Assembly (NCBI GenBank): GCA_965228445.1
Contig: OZ245813.1
Coordinates: forward strand, 2,728,001-2,792,000
Length of the DNA: 64,000 bases
Origin: Thalassobaculum sp965228445
GTDB lineage: Bacteria > Pseudomonadota > Alphaproteobacteria > Thalassobaculales > Thalassobaculaceae
Reading direction: 5' to 3'
Under the pieces are notes generated by a model, which did no database searches, had not been told where the DNA came from, and was given only the letters and a program-made list of their open reading frames with translations. Position numbers and translations under genes: made by a program. Of this stretch, positions 24,443-32,351 are shown one piece after another. Position 1 is the stretch's first letter. Each line of letters begins with the position of its first letter.

Positions 24443-25602
24443 GACAGGCGCTCGACCGTCGGGCGCCGGGGGTCGACCGACCATACCCTGCCCCGAAAGC
24501 CGTCCTCTTTCAGTTTCTGCGCGATCGTTGCCTCGTGGTGGTAGGCGCCGATGAAGATGTCGTCGAGCCCGGCCAGCAGCTCGGCGCTGCGCGGCCGGAT
24601 CCGCACCGCCCCTCCTCGGCCATAGGCATAGCGGCCGATATTGTCCGGGTTGTCGTCGATGAATTCCTGCGGCGCCCGGTCCGCCGGGAACTGGCCGTAG
24701 AACGTCACCCCCTGGGAGGTCGCGGCATAGACCCCGGTGCGCTCCGGGTCGAACGGCAGGTCCGCCAGACGGGTCCGGTGCGCATCGCGCTGCACCGGAA
24801 CGCGGTCGATCCTAGCGGCCGACCCGCTGTTCCCGGGGTGGGGCGCCGCGCCGTCCCGCACGGCCAGCACGCCGATATCGTGACCGTCCATGATCCCATG
24901 GGTCGCCACCACGCGCAGCCCGGCCTCCGCCAGCAGGCGTTCGCGCGCCGCCGCGTCCAGGTAGTGCAGATGCTGGACGTGGACATCCATGTAGGCGCCG
25001 GTCTCGGCGATGTATTCAAGCGTCGGCACCTCGACATACACGAAGCCGCCGGGGGCGACCGCCGCCCCCAGGGCGCGGACGAAGGGGCGGACATCCGCGA
25101 TGTGTTCGACCACCTGGCGGCAGATGACGCCGTCGAAGGTCTCGTCCAGGGTGTCCGGGCCGAAGAAGGCGTTGATCAGCCGGATCTTGCCCTCGGCCCC
25201 GGCCATCAGCTCCGGCAATGCCTCGTTCGGCTCCACCACCGTCACGTCGCTGCCGATCCCGGCGAGCAGCATGGCCAGCGACCCGGTGCCGCCGCCCACC
25301 TCCAGGATGCGCCGACCCACCAGCCGCTCGCGTCCCAGCACGTCGATCAGCGCGTCGTAGCGTTTCGTCATGGCGGCGGATACCGGCCGGTTCGTCAGCG
25401 CCTGGCGCCGGTAGATCTCCGCGATGGTCTCCGCCGGCAGGTCGCTGTGGAAGACGTGACCGCAGGCCCGGCACTGGCGCAGGTCGATCGCCGCGAAGCG
25501 GGTCGTCAGCGCCGGATCGGCCACGACCCAGAACAGCTGCGCCTCGCACGAATAGACGACCGGCGCGCCTTCCGCCTCGCAAATGGGGCAAATATCCGCC
25601 AT
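24439..25602 (-). CDS. SAM methyltransferase with N-terminal Cys-rich motif
   Basis: The 387-residue protein opens with C-P-I-C (residues 5-8) and a second C-R-A-C about 40 residues later, a probable zinc site. The class I SAM domain follows, with motif I ILEVGGGTGSLAML, then VTVVEPNEAL, and the GFVYVEVPTLEYIAE strand. This layout is typical of sugar C-methyltransferases and related enzymes of deoxysugar loci. The C-terminal third contains a second alpha/beta unit (GVTFYGQFPADRAPQEFIDD), as in C-methyltransferases with a product-binding domain. It is the first gene of the minus-strand operon and is divergent from the epimerase operon across 69 bp. Confidence 0.78.
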   Translation of the reverse strand: MADICPICEAEGAPVVYSCEAQLFWVVADPALTTRFAAIDLRQCRACGHVFHSDLPAETIAEIYRRQALTNRPVSAAMTKRYDALIDVLGRERLVGRRILEVGGGTGSLAMLLAGIGSDVTVVEPNEALPELMAGAEGKIRLINAFFGPDTLDETFDGVICRQVVEHIADVRPFVRALGAAVAPGGFVYVEVPTLEYIAETGAYMDVHVQHLHYLDAAARERLLAEAGLRVVATHGIMDGHDIGVLAVRDGAAPHPGNSGSAARIDRVPVQRDAHRTRLADLPFDPERTGVYAATSQGVTFYGQFPADRAPQEFIDDNPDNIGRYAYGRGGAVRIRPRSAELLAGLDDIFIGAYHHEATIAQKLKEDGFRGRVWSVDPRRPTVERLS

Positions 25603-25671
25603 CCTGGCGCCTCTCCAAGGGACACACGCGTCAATGCTGTAAGATGATCAGTGTGATCGAACAAGGACGCG
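25603..25671. promoter_or_regulatory. divergent promoter region between the two glycan operons
   Basis: Only 69 bp separate the divergent starts at 25602 and 25672, so the two promoters must overlap and may be co-regulated. A short TGATCAGTGTGATC element (about 25645-25658) is a candidate operator half-site pair. An AAGGAC ribosome-binding site precedes ATG 25672. No clear -35/-10 pair was identified. Confidence 0.45.
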
Positions 25672-26583
25672 ATGACCAAGAAGATTGAAGCGGCAGGGTT
25701 CGCGGGGGCCGTCGCCGTCACCGGTGCTGCGGGGTTCCTCGGCGGCGTGATCGCCCGGCTGCTGGCGGCCTCGGGCGTCCGCGTTCACGGCATTGTCCGC
25801 AACCCGATTCCCGACGCGAACGGCGTCACCTTCCACGCCTGGGACCCGACCCGGGATGCCGGACCGCCGGCACCGGGGCTCGAGGTCGATGCGGTGATCG
25901 ACTGTGCCGCCGCCCTGCCCGCGCGGGTGACCGACGCGGAGGCGATGAGGCGGATCAATGCGGCACTGGTCGGCGGCGCTCTCGACCTTGCCCGGCGACG
26001 CGGCGGAAGGCTGATCTACATGTCGTCCCAGTCGGTCTACGGCCGGCCCATGGGGCCGCGGATCGACGCCGACACCCCGCTGGCGCCCGTCATCCCCTAC
26101 GGCGAGGCGAAGCGGGACGCCGAAGCCGCCGTCGCCGCCGAGGTCGCGGCCGGACGGCTGGCCGGAGCCGCCGTCCTGCGCCTGCCGGCCGTCGTCGGCG
26201 CCGGCGCCCATGACAACTTCCCCGCCGGCACCGCCGGCAAGCTGCAACGCGGCGAGACGGTCACGGTGTTCAACCCCGACGGCCCCTACAACGCGGTGGT
26301 GGATGCTGAGGATCTGGCCGAGCTCGCGATCCGCCTGGCCGCCGCCCAGGAGGGCCTGGTAGTGGCCTCGCCGGCGAGCGATCCGCCGACCACCGTGCGG
26401 TCGGCGGTCGAGGCGATCGCGGCTGGCCTCGGCTGCGCCGCCTCCCTAAGCTTCGAGACGGCCCCTCACGGGTCCCCCCTGATCGATCCAGGACCGGCCT
26501 TCGCGCTCGGCCTGACCCCACGATCCACCGAGAACGTGCTATTCCGATTCGGGAGGGCGCTCGCGGGCAGCGCAGGACAGTAG
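25672..26583 (+). CDS. NAD-dependent epimerase/dehydratase (extended SDR)
   Basis: The 303-residue protein has the extended short-chain dehydrogenase fold. The NAD-binding motif is VTGAAGFLGGVIARLL (about residues 16-31) and the catalytic serine region is YMSSQSVYGRP. The catalytic Y-x-x-x-K pair appears as YGEAK (about 143-147). Members epimerise, dehydrate or reduce nucleotide sugars or related compounds. It is the first gene of a tight plus-strand operon with the DAHP-synthase-like, shikimate-dehydrogenase-like and CMP-sugar synthetase genes; the next start is 16 bp after its stop. Its substrate is therefore probably an intermediate of that pathway rather than a common UDP-hexose. Confidence 0.82.
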   Translation: MTKKIEAAGFAGAVAVTGAAGFLGGVIARLLAASGVRVHGIVRNPIPDANGVTFHAWDPTRDAGPPAPGLEVDAVIDCAAALPARVTDAEAMRRINAALVGGALDLARRRGGRLIYMSSQSVYGRPMGPRIDADTPLAPVIPYGEAKRDAEAAVAAEVAAGRLAGAAVLRLPAVVGAGAHDNFPAGTAGKLQRGETVTVFNPDGPYNAVVDAEDLAELAIRLAAAQEGLVVASPASDPPTTVRSAVEAIAAGLGCAASLSFETAPHGSPLIDPGPAFALGLTPRSTENVLFRFGRALAGSAGQ

Positions 26584-26599
26584 AATGAAGGAGACGACG

Positions 26600-27523
26600 A
26601 TGACCGGCAGCACGCAGGCCGTCGACAACAAGTTCCCCGGCAAGGACCTGAGCCGGGACGACATCGAGAACAAGATCCCGCTGGTCGCCAAGAAGAGCCC
26701 GGACCACCGCACGATCTTCACCGCCGGCGGCGTCGAGTTCGGCGGCGCGCTGGTGCCGGTGCTCGCCGGACCGAACACGGTGGAGAACGAGGAACTGATC
26801 GTGAAGACCGCGATCGGCGTGAAGAAGGCCGGCGCCCACATGCTGCGCGGCGGCGCGTTCAAGCCGCTGACCTTCCCGTACCGCTCGCCGAAATTCTTCG
26901 AGCCGCGCGAGGACGGCCTGAAATGGCTGCAGATCGCCAAGCAGGAGACCGGCCTGCCGATCGTCACCGAGGTGATGGAGATCTCCAAGATCGACGTGGT
27001 CGCCGCCAATTGCGACATGCTGCAGATCGGCACCCGCAACATGCAGAACTATCCGCTGCTGACCGAGGTCGGAAAGACCGGCATGCCGGTGATGCTGAAG
27101 CGCGGCTACGGTGCCAGCCTGCGCGACTGGCTGATGGCGGCGGAGTATATCGCGCTGGAGCACGACCGGCTCGGCCAGGAGGCGAAGATCGTGCTGTGCG
27201 AGCGCGGCGTGGTCGCGAACCACACCCACCGGGAGACCTCGCGCTTCCTGCTCGACCTCCAGGTCGTTCCCGCCGCCCAGGAGGTCACCCATCTGCCGGT
27301 GATGAGCGATCCCTCCCACGCCACGTTCTGGCAGCCCTGGGTGAAGTCGATGATGCTGGCCTCGATCGCCGCCGGCGCCGACGCTCTGATGCTCGAGGTG
27401 CATCCCGATCCGAAGAACGCCGCCGTCGACCCGCTGCAGTGTTCCAGCCTGGAGCAGTTCGACGACATCATGCAGGCCTGCCGCCCGGTGGCGCAGGCCA
27501 TCGGCCGCACCGTCGACGCCTAG
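26600..27523 (+). CDS. DAHP-synthase-like PEP-dependent aldolase, non-canonical active site
   Basis: From ATG 26600 (AAGGAG site 6 nt upstream; the ATG at 26585 has none) the product is 307 residues, similar to type I-beta DAHP synthases and to Kdo8P synthase. Residues expected to hold PEP are kept: R146 in QIGTRNMQN, K167 in LKRG and R202 in LCERG. H240 in SDPSH, E266 in LEVHPDP and D277 match three metal-site positions. The fourth, Cys in the usual AGPCS, is Asn (AGPNT, N59), as in metal-independent Kdo8P synthases. The E4P-phosphate motif KPRT reads KPLT (L90), and the usual DPSHATGRR reads DPSHATFWQ. The acceptor is thus probably not erythrose 4-phosphate. An ordinary DAHP synthase remains the conservative reading. 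Confidence 0.8.
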   Translation: MTGSTQAVDNKFPGKDLSRDDIENKIPLVAKKSPDHRTIFTAGGVEFGGALVPVLAGPNTVENEELIVKTAIGVKKAGAHMLRGGAFKPLTFPYRSPKFFEPREDGLKWLQIAKQETGLPIVTEVMEISKIDVVAANCDMLQIGTRNMQNYPLLTEVGKTGMPVMLKRGYGASLRDWLMAAEYIALEHDRLGQEAKIVLCERGVVANHTHRETSRFLLDLQVVPAAQEVTHLPVMSDPSHATFWQPWVKSMMLASIAAGADALMLEVHPDPKNAAVDPLQCSSLEQFDDIMQACRPVAQAIGRTVDA

Positions 27524-27532
27524 GACCCGGCC

Positions 27533-28411
27533 ATGACGTTCACCGCGCCGATCGACAACCGGATCGACATCGCCACCGCACGCTACGCCGCCATTCTGGG
27601 TGCCACCCCGTCAAAGGGCGCGCGCTCGCCGCTGCTGTGGAACGCGGCGTTCAGGGCGGCCGGGATCGACGCGGTGATGCATCCGATGGATACCCGACCG
27701 GAGAAGCTCGGCGCGGTCGTCGCCGTCCTGAAATCCGACCCGCGCTTCGTCGGCGGCGCCGTCGCCGTGCCGCACAAGCAGGCTGTCGGCGCCTTCCTCG
27801 ACCGGCTGGAGCCCGAGGCGGCGCGGATCGGCGCGGTCAACGCGATCTATCGGGACGGCGACTCCCTGGTCGGCGCCAATACCGACGGGGCCGGCGCGCT
27901 GTCCCAGATCGAGATCCTGGTCGGCGGCGCGGCGGTGCTGAAGACCCGACGGGCGACGCTGATCGGGCTGGGCGGGGCCGGACTGGCGGTGGCCGCCTAT
28001 CTCGCCGGCCGCACCGCCTCGCTCACCCTGGCGAACCGGACCCGGGCGACCGCCGATGCGGCGTCGCAGAAACTCGGCGCCATCGCCGTCGACTATCCGC
28101 TGTCGCCGGAGGTGCTGGAGGCGACCGACCTGCTGATCAACGCCACCACCATCGGCCATCCCGACGGGCCGGAGGGATCGCCGGTGGCCGACGCCCTGCT
28201 GGCAGCACTGCCGGACGATGCCGCGGTCTATGACGTGATCTACCACCCCAGCCCGACCCCGCTGCTGGCCGCGGCGCAGGCCCGGGGCCTCGCCACCTGC
28301 GACGGATTGGGGATGAACCTCGACCAAGCGGTCATCGCGTTCGACAAGGCCCTGCCCGGTGCGCTGCCGATGGACCGGATCCGCGCGGCGATGCGGGAAG
28401 GCTCGGCATGA
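27533..28411 (+). CDS. shikimate-dehydrogenase-like oxidoreductase
   Basis: The 292-residue protein has the AroE fold. The N-terminal substrate domain keeps the catalytic lysine (K82 in AVPHK) and aspartate (D118 in ANTDGAG), plus the IGAVN motif. The NADP-domain glycine motif is GLGGAGLAVAA. However, the usual substrate motif H-S-x-S-P reads G-A-R-S-P (residues 29-33), so the first shikimate-carboxylate Ser is Ala. The usual G-x-N-V-T-x-P-x-K reads G-G-A-V-A-V-P-H-K, so Asn and Thr are both Ala. These changes suggest a ring or chain substrate other than shikimate, as in aminoshikimate or quinate relatives. It starts 9 bp after the DAHP-synthase-like stop and overlaps the next gene by 4 bp. 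Confidence 0.8.
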   Translation: MTFTAPIDNRIDIATARYAAILGATPSKGARSPLLWNAAFRAAGIDAVMHPMDTRPEKLGAVVAVLKSDPRFVGGAVAVPHKQAVGAFLDRLEPEAARIGAVNAIYRDGDSLVGANTDGAGALSQIEILVGGAAVLKTRRATLIGLGGAGLAVAAYLAGRTASLTLANRTRATADAASQKLGAIAVDYPLSPEVLEATDLLINATTIGHPDGPEGSPVADALLAALPDDAAVYDVIYHPSPTPLLAAAQARGLATCDGLGMNLDQAVIAFDKALPGALPMDRIRAAMREGSA

Positions 28412-29157
28412 CCGACGCCCTCCCCGACGCCCGGCCCGACACCACCGGCGACAACGACCGGGTCATCGCGCTGATCCCGGCGCGCGGCGGCTCGAAGGGC
28501 CTGCCGAGCAAGAACATCAAGCCGCTGGCCGGCAGGCCGCTGATCGCCCATTCGGTTCGGCACGCGATCGAGAGCGGGGTCTGCGACCGGGTGCTGGTCA
28601 CGACGGATGACGAGGCGATCCGCGCCGCCGCCGAGGAGGCCGGGGCCTGGACCCCGTTCCTGCGCGATCCCGGCCTGGCGGAGGACCTGACGCCGACCGA
28701 GCCGGTGCTGACCGATGCGCTCGCGCGGGCCGAGGCGCTGGACGGCGCGTTCGGGATCGTGGTGTTCCTGCAGCCGACCGACATCTTCCGCCGGCCCACC
28801 TGGATCGCCCAGGCGGTGGAGACGCTGAAACGGAACCGGTCCCTGGATTCCTGCTTCGTCGCCAACAAGACCCACAAGAACTTCTGGACCCAGCAGCCGG
28901 ACGGCTCCTGGGCGCGGGTCTATGACTGGATGGGCGTCTATGGCCCGCGCCAAACCCGCACGCCGCTGTATCGCGAGGATACCGGCCTCGCCTCGGCCCT
29001 GCGGGCCGCCCTGATCCGCGCCGGACGGCGCACCGGCGATCATGCCGAGATCATCCCCATCAACAGCACCGCCGCCGGCATCGACATCCACGACCCGTTC
29101 GACTTCTACCTGGCGGAGAAGGCGCTGGAGTGGTTCGAGACCCACGAGATGGAGTGA
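28408..29157 (+). CDS. CMP-sugar (ulosonic acid) cytidylyltransferase, NeuA/PseF-like
   Basis: The 249-residue enzyme has the N-terminal nucleotide motif IPARGGSKGLPSKNIKPLAG (about residues 24-43) shared by CMP-acylneuraminate and related synthetases. An LQPTD substrate motif, where LQPTSP is usual, and a late GIDIHDPFDFYLAE motif (D-x-x-D-F with acidic residues for magnesium) complete the set. Such enzymes activate 2-keto-3-deoxy acids (Neu, Kdo, Pse, Leg) as CMP sugars. Its ATG overlaps the shikimate-dehydrogenase-like stop (ATGA), so it is the last step of the four-gene operon. Since the operon has no NeuB, NeuC or Kdo8P synthase, the activated acid probably comes from the DAHP-synthase-like enzyme. 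Confidence 0.82.
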   Translation: MTDALPDARPDTTGDNDRVIALIPARGGSKGLPSKNIKPLAGRPLIAHSVRHAIESGVCDRVLVTTDDEAIRAAAEEAGAWTPFLRDPGLAEDLTPTEPVLTDALARAEALDGAFGIVVFLQPTDIFRRPTWIAQAVETLKRNRSLDSCFVANKTHKNFWTQQPDGSWARVYDWMGVYGPRQTRTPLYREDTGLASALRAALIRAGRRTGDHAEIIPINSTAAGIDIHDPFDFYLAEKALEWFETHEME

Positions 29158-29164
29158 CCGGGCC

Positions 29165-30055
29165 TCACGCTTCGGCGGTGGCCAGACCTTCCGCCGATAC
29201 CGAGTAGCCGAGCGAGGCCATCATCTTTCCGGCCTTGGCCTCGGCGATGGCGATCTCTTCCTCGCTCAGCTCGTCGCGCCAGCCCTCGACCTCGCCGCGG
29301 CGGTAATGGGAGGCGGCGTCGACCTCGCCCTGACGGCGGCCGCCGGACAGGCGCTCGAAACTGGACGCTTCGGTGGCGGCGGTCACGTCGGCCGGATCGT
29401 CGGAGACACCGATGAAGCGGAAGAGATCCGCGGCCCGATTTTGCGTGTCCGCATGCAGGTCCTCGTAGCGGATCTCGCGATAGGGTTTGCCCTCCGCCAC
29501 GCCGCGCACCGTCTGAAGTCGCGCGGCCCAGTCCTTGGCATAGGACGCCACGTATTGCGGTCGGGTCAGCTCCGCCGGCAGCCGGGCACGGAACCGGGCG
29601 AAGCCGGACACCGCGCCGTCCCGGGGATCGCGGATGATATGGATGATCCTGGCCTCCGGAAACACCCGCCAGACCCGCTCGGCATGGTACAGGTTGTCCG
29701 GGTTCTTCTCGCCGACCGCCCGCAGCCGGCCGAGATCGGTGCCCCCGAGATTGGCCGCCGCCAGGGAGGCGAAGGCCATCCGCAGGACCGGCAGAATCTG
29801 CTCGATCTGCGGACCGACCACCCCCGGCGCCCACGTCCGCTCCGGGTTCGCGCGCGACTTGGTGAACTTCCAGAGCACGTTGTAGAGCTGCGGCACCATG
29901 TCGTTCATGAAATGCGACTCGCCGAGGCAGAGCAGCTCGGGATGGGCGTTCAGCATCTGCTGCAGCCAGGTGGTGCCGGACCGCGGCAGCCCCGCCACGA
30001 AGAAGGTGGGAAGCGCGTACAGGCGCTGAATGACGGCCTCGGCTTCGTCGACCAT
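29165..30055 (-). CDS. sulfotransferase family protein
   Basis: The 296-residue protein has the 5-prime-phosphosulfate loop FFVAGLPRSGTTWLQQML (about residues 18-35) and the 3-prime-phosphate motif IIRDPRDGAVS, diagnostic for PAPS-dependent sulfotransferases. It would move a sulfuryl group from PAPS to a hydroxyl of a glycan or lipid. The gene converges on the CMP-sugar synthetase with only 7 bp between stops, so it belongs to the glycan locus by position but not to the same transcript. Acceptor unknown. Length is typical. Confidence 0.88.
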   Translation of the reverse strand: MVDEAEAVIQRLYALPTFFVAGLPRSGTTWLQQMLNAHPELLCLGESHFMNDMVPQLYNVLWKFTKSRANPERTWAPGVVGPQIEQILPVLRMAFASLAAANLGGTDLGRLRAVGEKNPDNLYHAERVWRVFPEARIIHIIRDPRDGAVSGFARFRARLPAELTRPQYVASYAKDWAARLQTVRGVAEGKPYREIRYEDLHADTQNRAADLFRFIGVSDDPADVTAATEASSFERLSGGRRQGEVDAASHYRRGEVEGWRDELSEEEIAIAEAKAGKMMASLGYSVSAEGLATAEA

Positions 30056-30196
30056 CCTGCGGATCCCTTTGATGCAAACCGGATCCAGTCCCTAGCACAG
30101 GCCAACCGACGCGCCTACTGCACTCCCTTGTCAGCGGCGGGATGCGGGACCAGACTCAGAGGCAGGGCGGATCGCTGAGCCGGATATGTACATCCC

Positions 30197-30868
30197 ATGA
30201 CCGTGAGATACCTGTTGCCGCTCCTGGCCCTGCTGGCAGCGGCGCCCGCCGACCCGCCTCCGGCCGCGGCCCGGGACGGGCGGGTGACCGTGGCGCCGGA
30301 CGCCCATCCCTGGGCCTCCATCGGCAGGCTGAACGTCGCCGGCTACCGTATCCGCCGGCACTGCACCGGCACGCTGGTCGCGCCCGATCTGGTGCTCACC
30401 GCCCATCACTGTCTCAACCCGATCGGCGACGGCGACTGGGTCGATCCCGGCAAGGTCCACTTCCTCGCCGGATACGCCCGGGGCGAGTTCATGGCGCACC
30501 GCACGGCCGCAGGGTTCATCCCGCTCGGCCCGGACTCGGCGCTGGTGCGGCTGTCGGCGCCGATCGACCTGCCGGCCATCCCGATCTACGACGGCCCGCT
30601 GCCGGCCTCCGGTGCCGCCCTGGCCCAGGCCGGCTACAGCGGCGACCGCGGCCACGTACTGACGGTCGATCCCGCCTGCTCGTTCCTCGGCACCCGCTCC
30701 GGTGGACAATGGCGGCACGACTGCGAGGCGGTGTCCGGCGATTCCGGATCGCCGCTGCTGATCGACCGGCCGGGCGGGCTCAGCATCGCCGCCATCCATG
30801 TCGGCCGGATCGACGGAACCGGCGATGCCGAACCGGTGAGCGCGGCGCAGATCGCGGCCGCCCGATAG
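30197..30868 (+). CDS. secreted trypsin-like serine protease
   Basis: The 223-residue protein has an N-terminal signal peptide (VRYLLPLLALLAAAPA, cleavage likely near residue 25) and an S1 chymotrypsin-like domain. The triad is visible: H71 in TAHHC, D113 in PDSALVRL and S183 in GDSGSPLL. Cysteines at about 56/72 and 161/176 could form the usual disulfides. It probably acts in the periplasm or outside the cell. No PDZ domain is present, unlike DegP. It is transcribed alone, 140 bp from the divergent sulfotransferase. Confidence 0.85.
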   Translation: MTVRYLLPLLALLAAAPADPPPAAARDGRVTVAPDAHPWASIGRLNVAGYRIRRHCTGTLVAPDLVLTAHHCLNPIGDGDWVDPGKVHFLAGYARGEFMAHRTAAGFIPLGPDSALVRLSAPIDLPAIPIYDGPLPASGAALAQAGYSGDRGHVLTVDPACSFLGTRSGGQWRHDCEAVSGDSGSPLLIDRPGGLSIAAIHVGRIDGTGDAEPVSAAQIAAAR

Positions 30869-30902
30869 ACACCGGCCGAGGCCCGAACGATCGCTTCAGC
30901 CT

Positions 30903-30931
30903 CTTGATATCGCCCGATCCCACGACCATCT
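30903..30931 (+). promoter_or_regulatory. sigma-32-like heat-shock promoter
   Basis: CTTGAT (30903-30908) is separated by 17 bp from CCATCT (30926-30931), close to the alphaproteobacterial RpoH pattern of CTTGA, a 17-18 bp spacer and a C-rich -10 ending in CATnT. It lies about 120 bp before the hsp20 start, which is the expected target. Confidence 0.5.
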
Positions 30932-31049
30932 TTATCGACAACCGATGCCGCAAGGATCGGTGCCTCTGGATCGCGCGACCGCGGGTCCATGGGCTCCAGC
31001 CGGGCCTGTTGCCCGGACCGGATGTCTCGCTCGCTTGAGGGGATTGCCG

Positions 31050-31514
31050 ATGGCACGCATATCCATGTTCAACTCTCCGCTCCTGCTCGGATTCGATCAT
31101 TTCGAACGGGCGCTGGACCGGGTCCAGAAGGCCCAGTCGGACGGATACCCACCGTACAACATCGAACAGACGTCGGATTCCGGCCTGCGCATCACGCTCG
31201 CGGTCGCCGGGTTCACGATGGACGATCTCGAAATCCACCTGGAAAACAACCAGCTCATCGTCCGCGGCCGCCAGGCCGAGGAGGACGGCAAGGTCTATCT
31301 GCACCGCGGCATCGCCGCCCGGCAGTTCCAGCGCACCTTCGTCCTCGCCGAGGGGATTCTCGTCGACTCCGCCGAACTCGACAACGGCCTGCTGCACATC
31401 GATTTGCAGCGCCCGCTGCCGGAAACCACGGTGAAGACGATCCCGATCAAGGGGGCCCGCCGCAAGGCCGACGCCATCGACGTCGATGCGGAACCGGTGG
31501 AAGCAGGAGAGTAG
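31050..31514 (+). CDS. small heat-shock protein, Hsp20/IbpA family
   Basis: The 154-residue protein starts MARISMFNSPLLLGFDHFE and contains a full alpha-crystallin domain (about residues 35-125), with LRITLAVAGFTMDDLEIHLE and the GRQAEEDGKVYLHRGIAARQFQRTF stretch (given in part). The terminal GxLxIxL-like strand is NGLLHIDLQRPLPE. It acts as an ATP-independent holdase that keeps unfolded proteins soluble. A heat-shock-type promoter lies upstream. It is followed 2 bp later by a DUF1150 gene, the usual alphaproteobacterial arrangement. The ATG at 31050 is preferred over earlier in-frame codons because the family N-terminus begins here. Confidence 0.92.
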   Translation: MARISMFNSPLLLGFDHFERALDRVQKAQSDGYPPYNIEQTSDSGLRITLAVAGFTMDDLEIHLENNQLIVRGRQAEEDGKVYLHRGIAARQFQRTFVLAEGILVDSAELDNGLLHIDLQRPLPETTVKTIPIKGARRKADAIDVDAEPVEAGE

Positions 31515-31516
31515 AG

Positions 31517-31750
31517 ATGTCAGACAGCAGCAATCAGTCCGGCCGCCAGTACCTGGCGGCGATGACGCCGCAGGCCCTGGGTGCGTTGGGCCTGAACCAG
31601 GTCGCCTTCATCAAGCCGGTGAAGGAGGAGGGCGAGGAGCACTACGTCGTCCATGCCGCCGACGGCATGGCGGTGCGCCTGTTCCCGACCCGCGAGATGG
31701 CCGAGCTGGCGATCCGTCAGAGCGACCTGGAGGCGGTCAGCCTGCACTGA
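31517..31750 (+). CDS. DUF1150 family protein
   Basis: This 77-residue protein matches the small DUF1150 family that follows hsp20 genes in alphaproteobacteria. Its core reads LGLNQVAFIKPV then YVVHAADGMAVRLFPTREMAE. Function is unknown; co-transcription with hsp20 suggests a role in proteostasis. It starts 2 bp after the hsp20 stop with a GGAGAG site. Confidence 0.85.
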   Translation: MSDSSNQSGRQYLAAMTPQALGALGLNQVAFIKPVKEEGEEHYVVHAADGMAVRLFPTREMAELAIRQSDLEAVSLH

Positions 31751-31784
31751 CCCGGACCTCCAGCTAATCGCCCGCCGCCTGAGG

Positions 31785-32249
31785 TCAGGCGGCGTGGCTG
31801 GCCGCGGCGGCGCTGAACAGCGCGTAGATCGCGTCGGTGCTCTCGCAGCCGCGCAGCTTGGTGCAGACCGTGCGGTCGCGCAGCAGACGGGAGACGCGGG
31901 CGAGCGCCTTGAGATGATCGGCGCCCGCCGCCTCCGGTGCCAGAAGCAGGACGACGAGATCCACCGGCTCGTCGTCGATCGAGTCGAATTCCACCGGCTT
32001 GTCGAGCCGGGCGAACACGGCATAGAGCCGGTCGAGTTTGGGCAGCTTGCCGTGGGGGATGGCGATGCCGTGGCCGACCCCCGTCGTCCCAAGCCGCTCG
32101 CGCTCCAACAGCACGTCGAAGATCTCCCGGGCCTCGACCCCGGTCAGCGTGGACGCCTTGCGCGCCAGCTCCTGGAGGAGCTGTTTCTTGCTGGTGACCC
32201 GCAGACTCGGAATGATGCCGTCCGTCGAGATCAGGTCCGTGATGTCCAT
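31785..32249 (-). CDS. ptsN: PTS IIA-like nitrogen-regulatory protein PtsN
   Basis: The 154-residue protein is an EIIA-Ntr domain. The phosphorylatable histidine is H66 in GIAIPHGKL, preceded by the family's RERLGTTGVGHG. It receives phosphate from NPr/EI-Ntr and regulates potassium uptake, nitrogen use and stress responses rather than sugar transport. It is the last gene of the rpoN-hpf-ptsN series, about 100 bp after hpf, a placement conserved in many proteobacteria. Length is normal. No N-terminal GAF or other extension is present. Confidence 0.93.
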   Translation of the reverse strand: MDITDLISTDGIIPSLRVTSKKQLLQELARKASTLTGVEAREIFDVLLERERLGTTGVGHGIAIPHGKLPKLDRLYAVFARLDKPVEFDSIDDEPVDLVVLLLAPEAAGADHLKALARVSRLLRDRTVCTKLRGCESTDAIYALFSAAAASHAA

Positions 32250-32351
32250 GCTCGTGCTCGCTCTTTTGGCCGTCCAGCCTGACAGGCGGACGAAGTCGGA
32301 ATCGTGCTCGAATTGACCTGCTTCGGACGCGTCCGTGATTAAGGAACGCGT

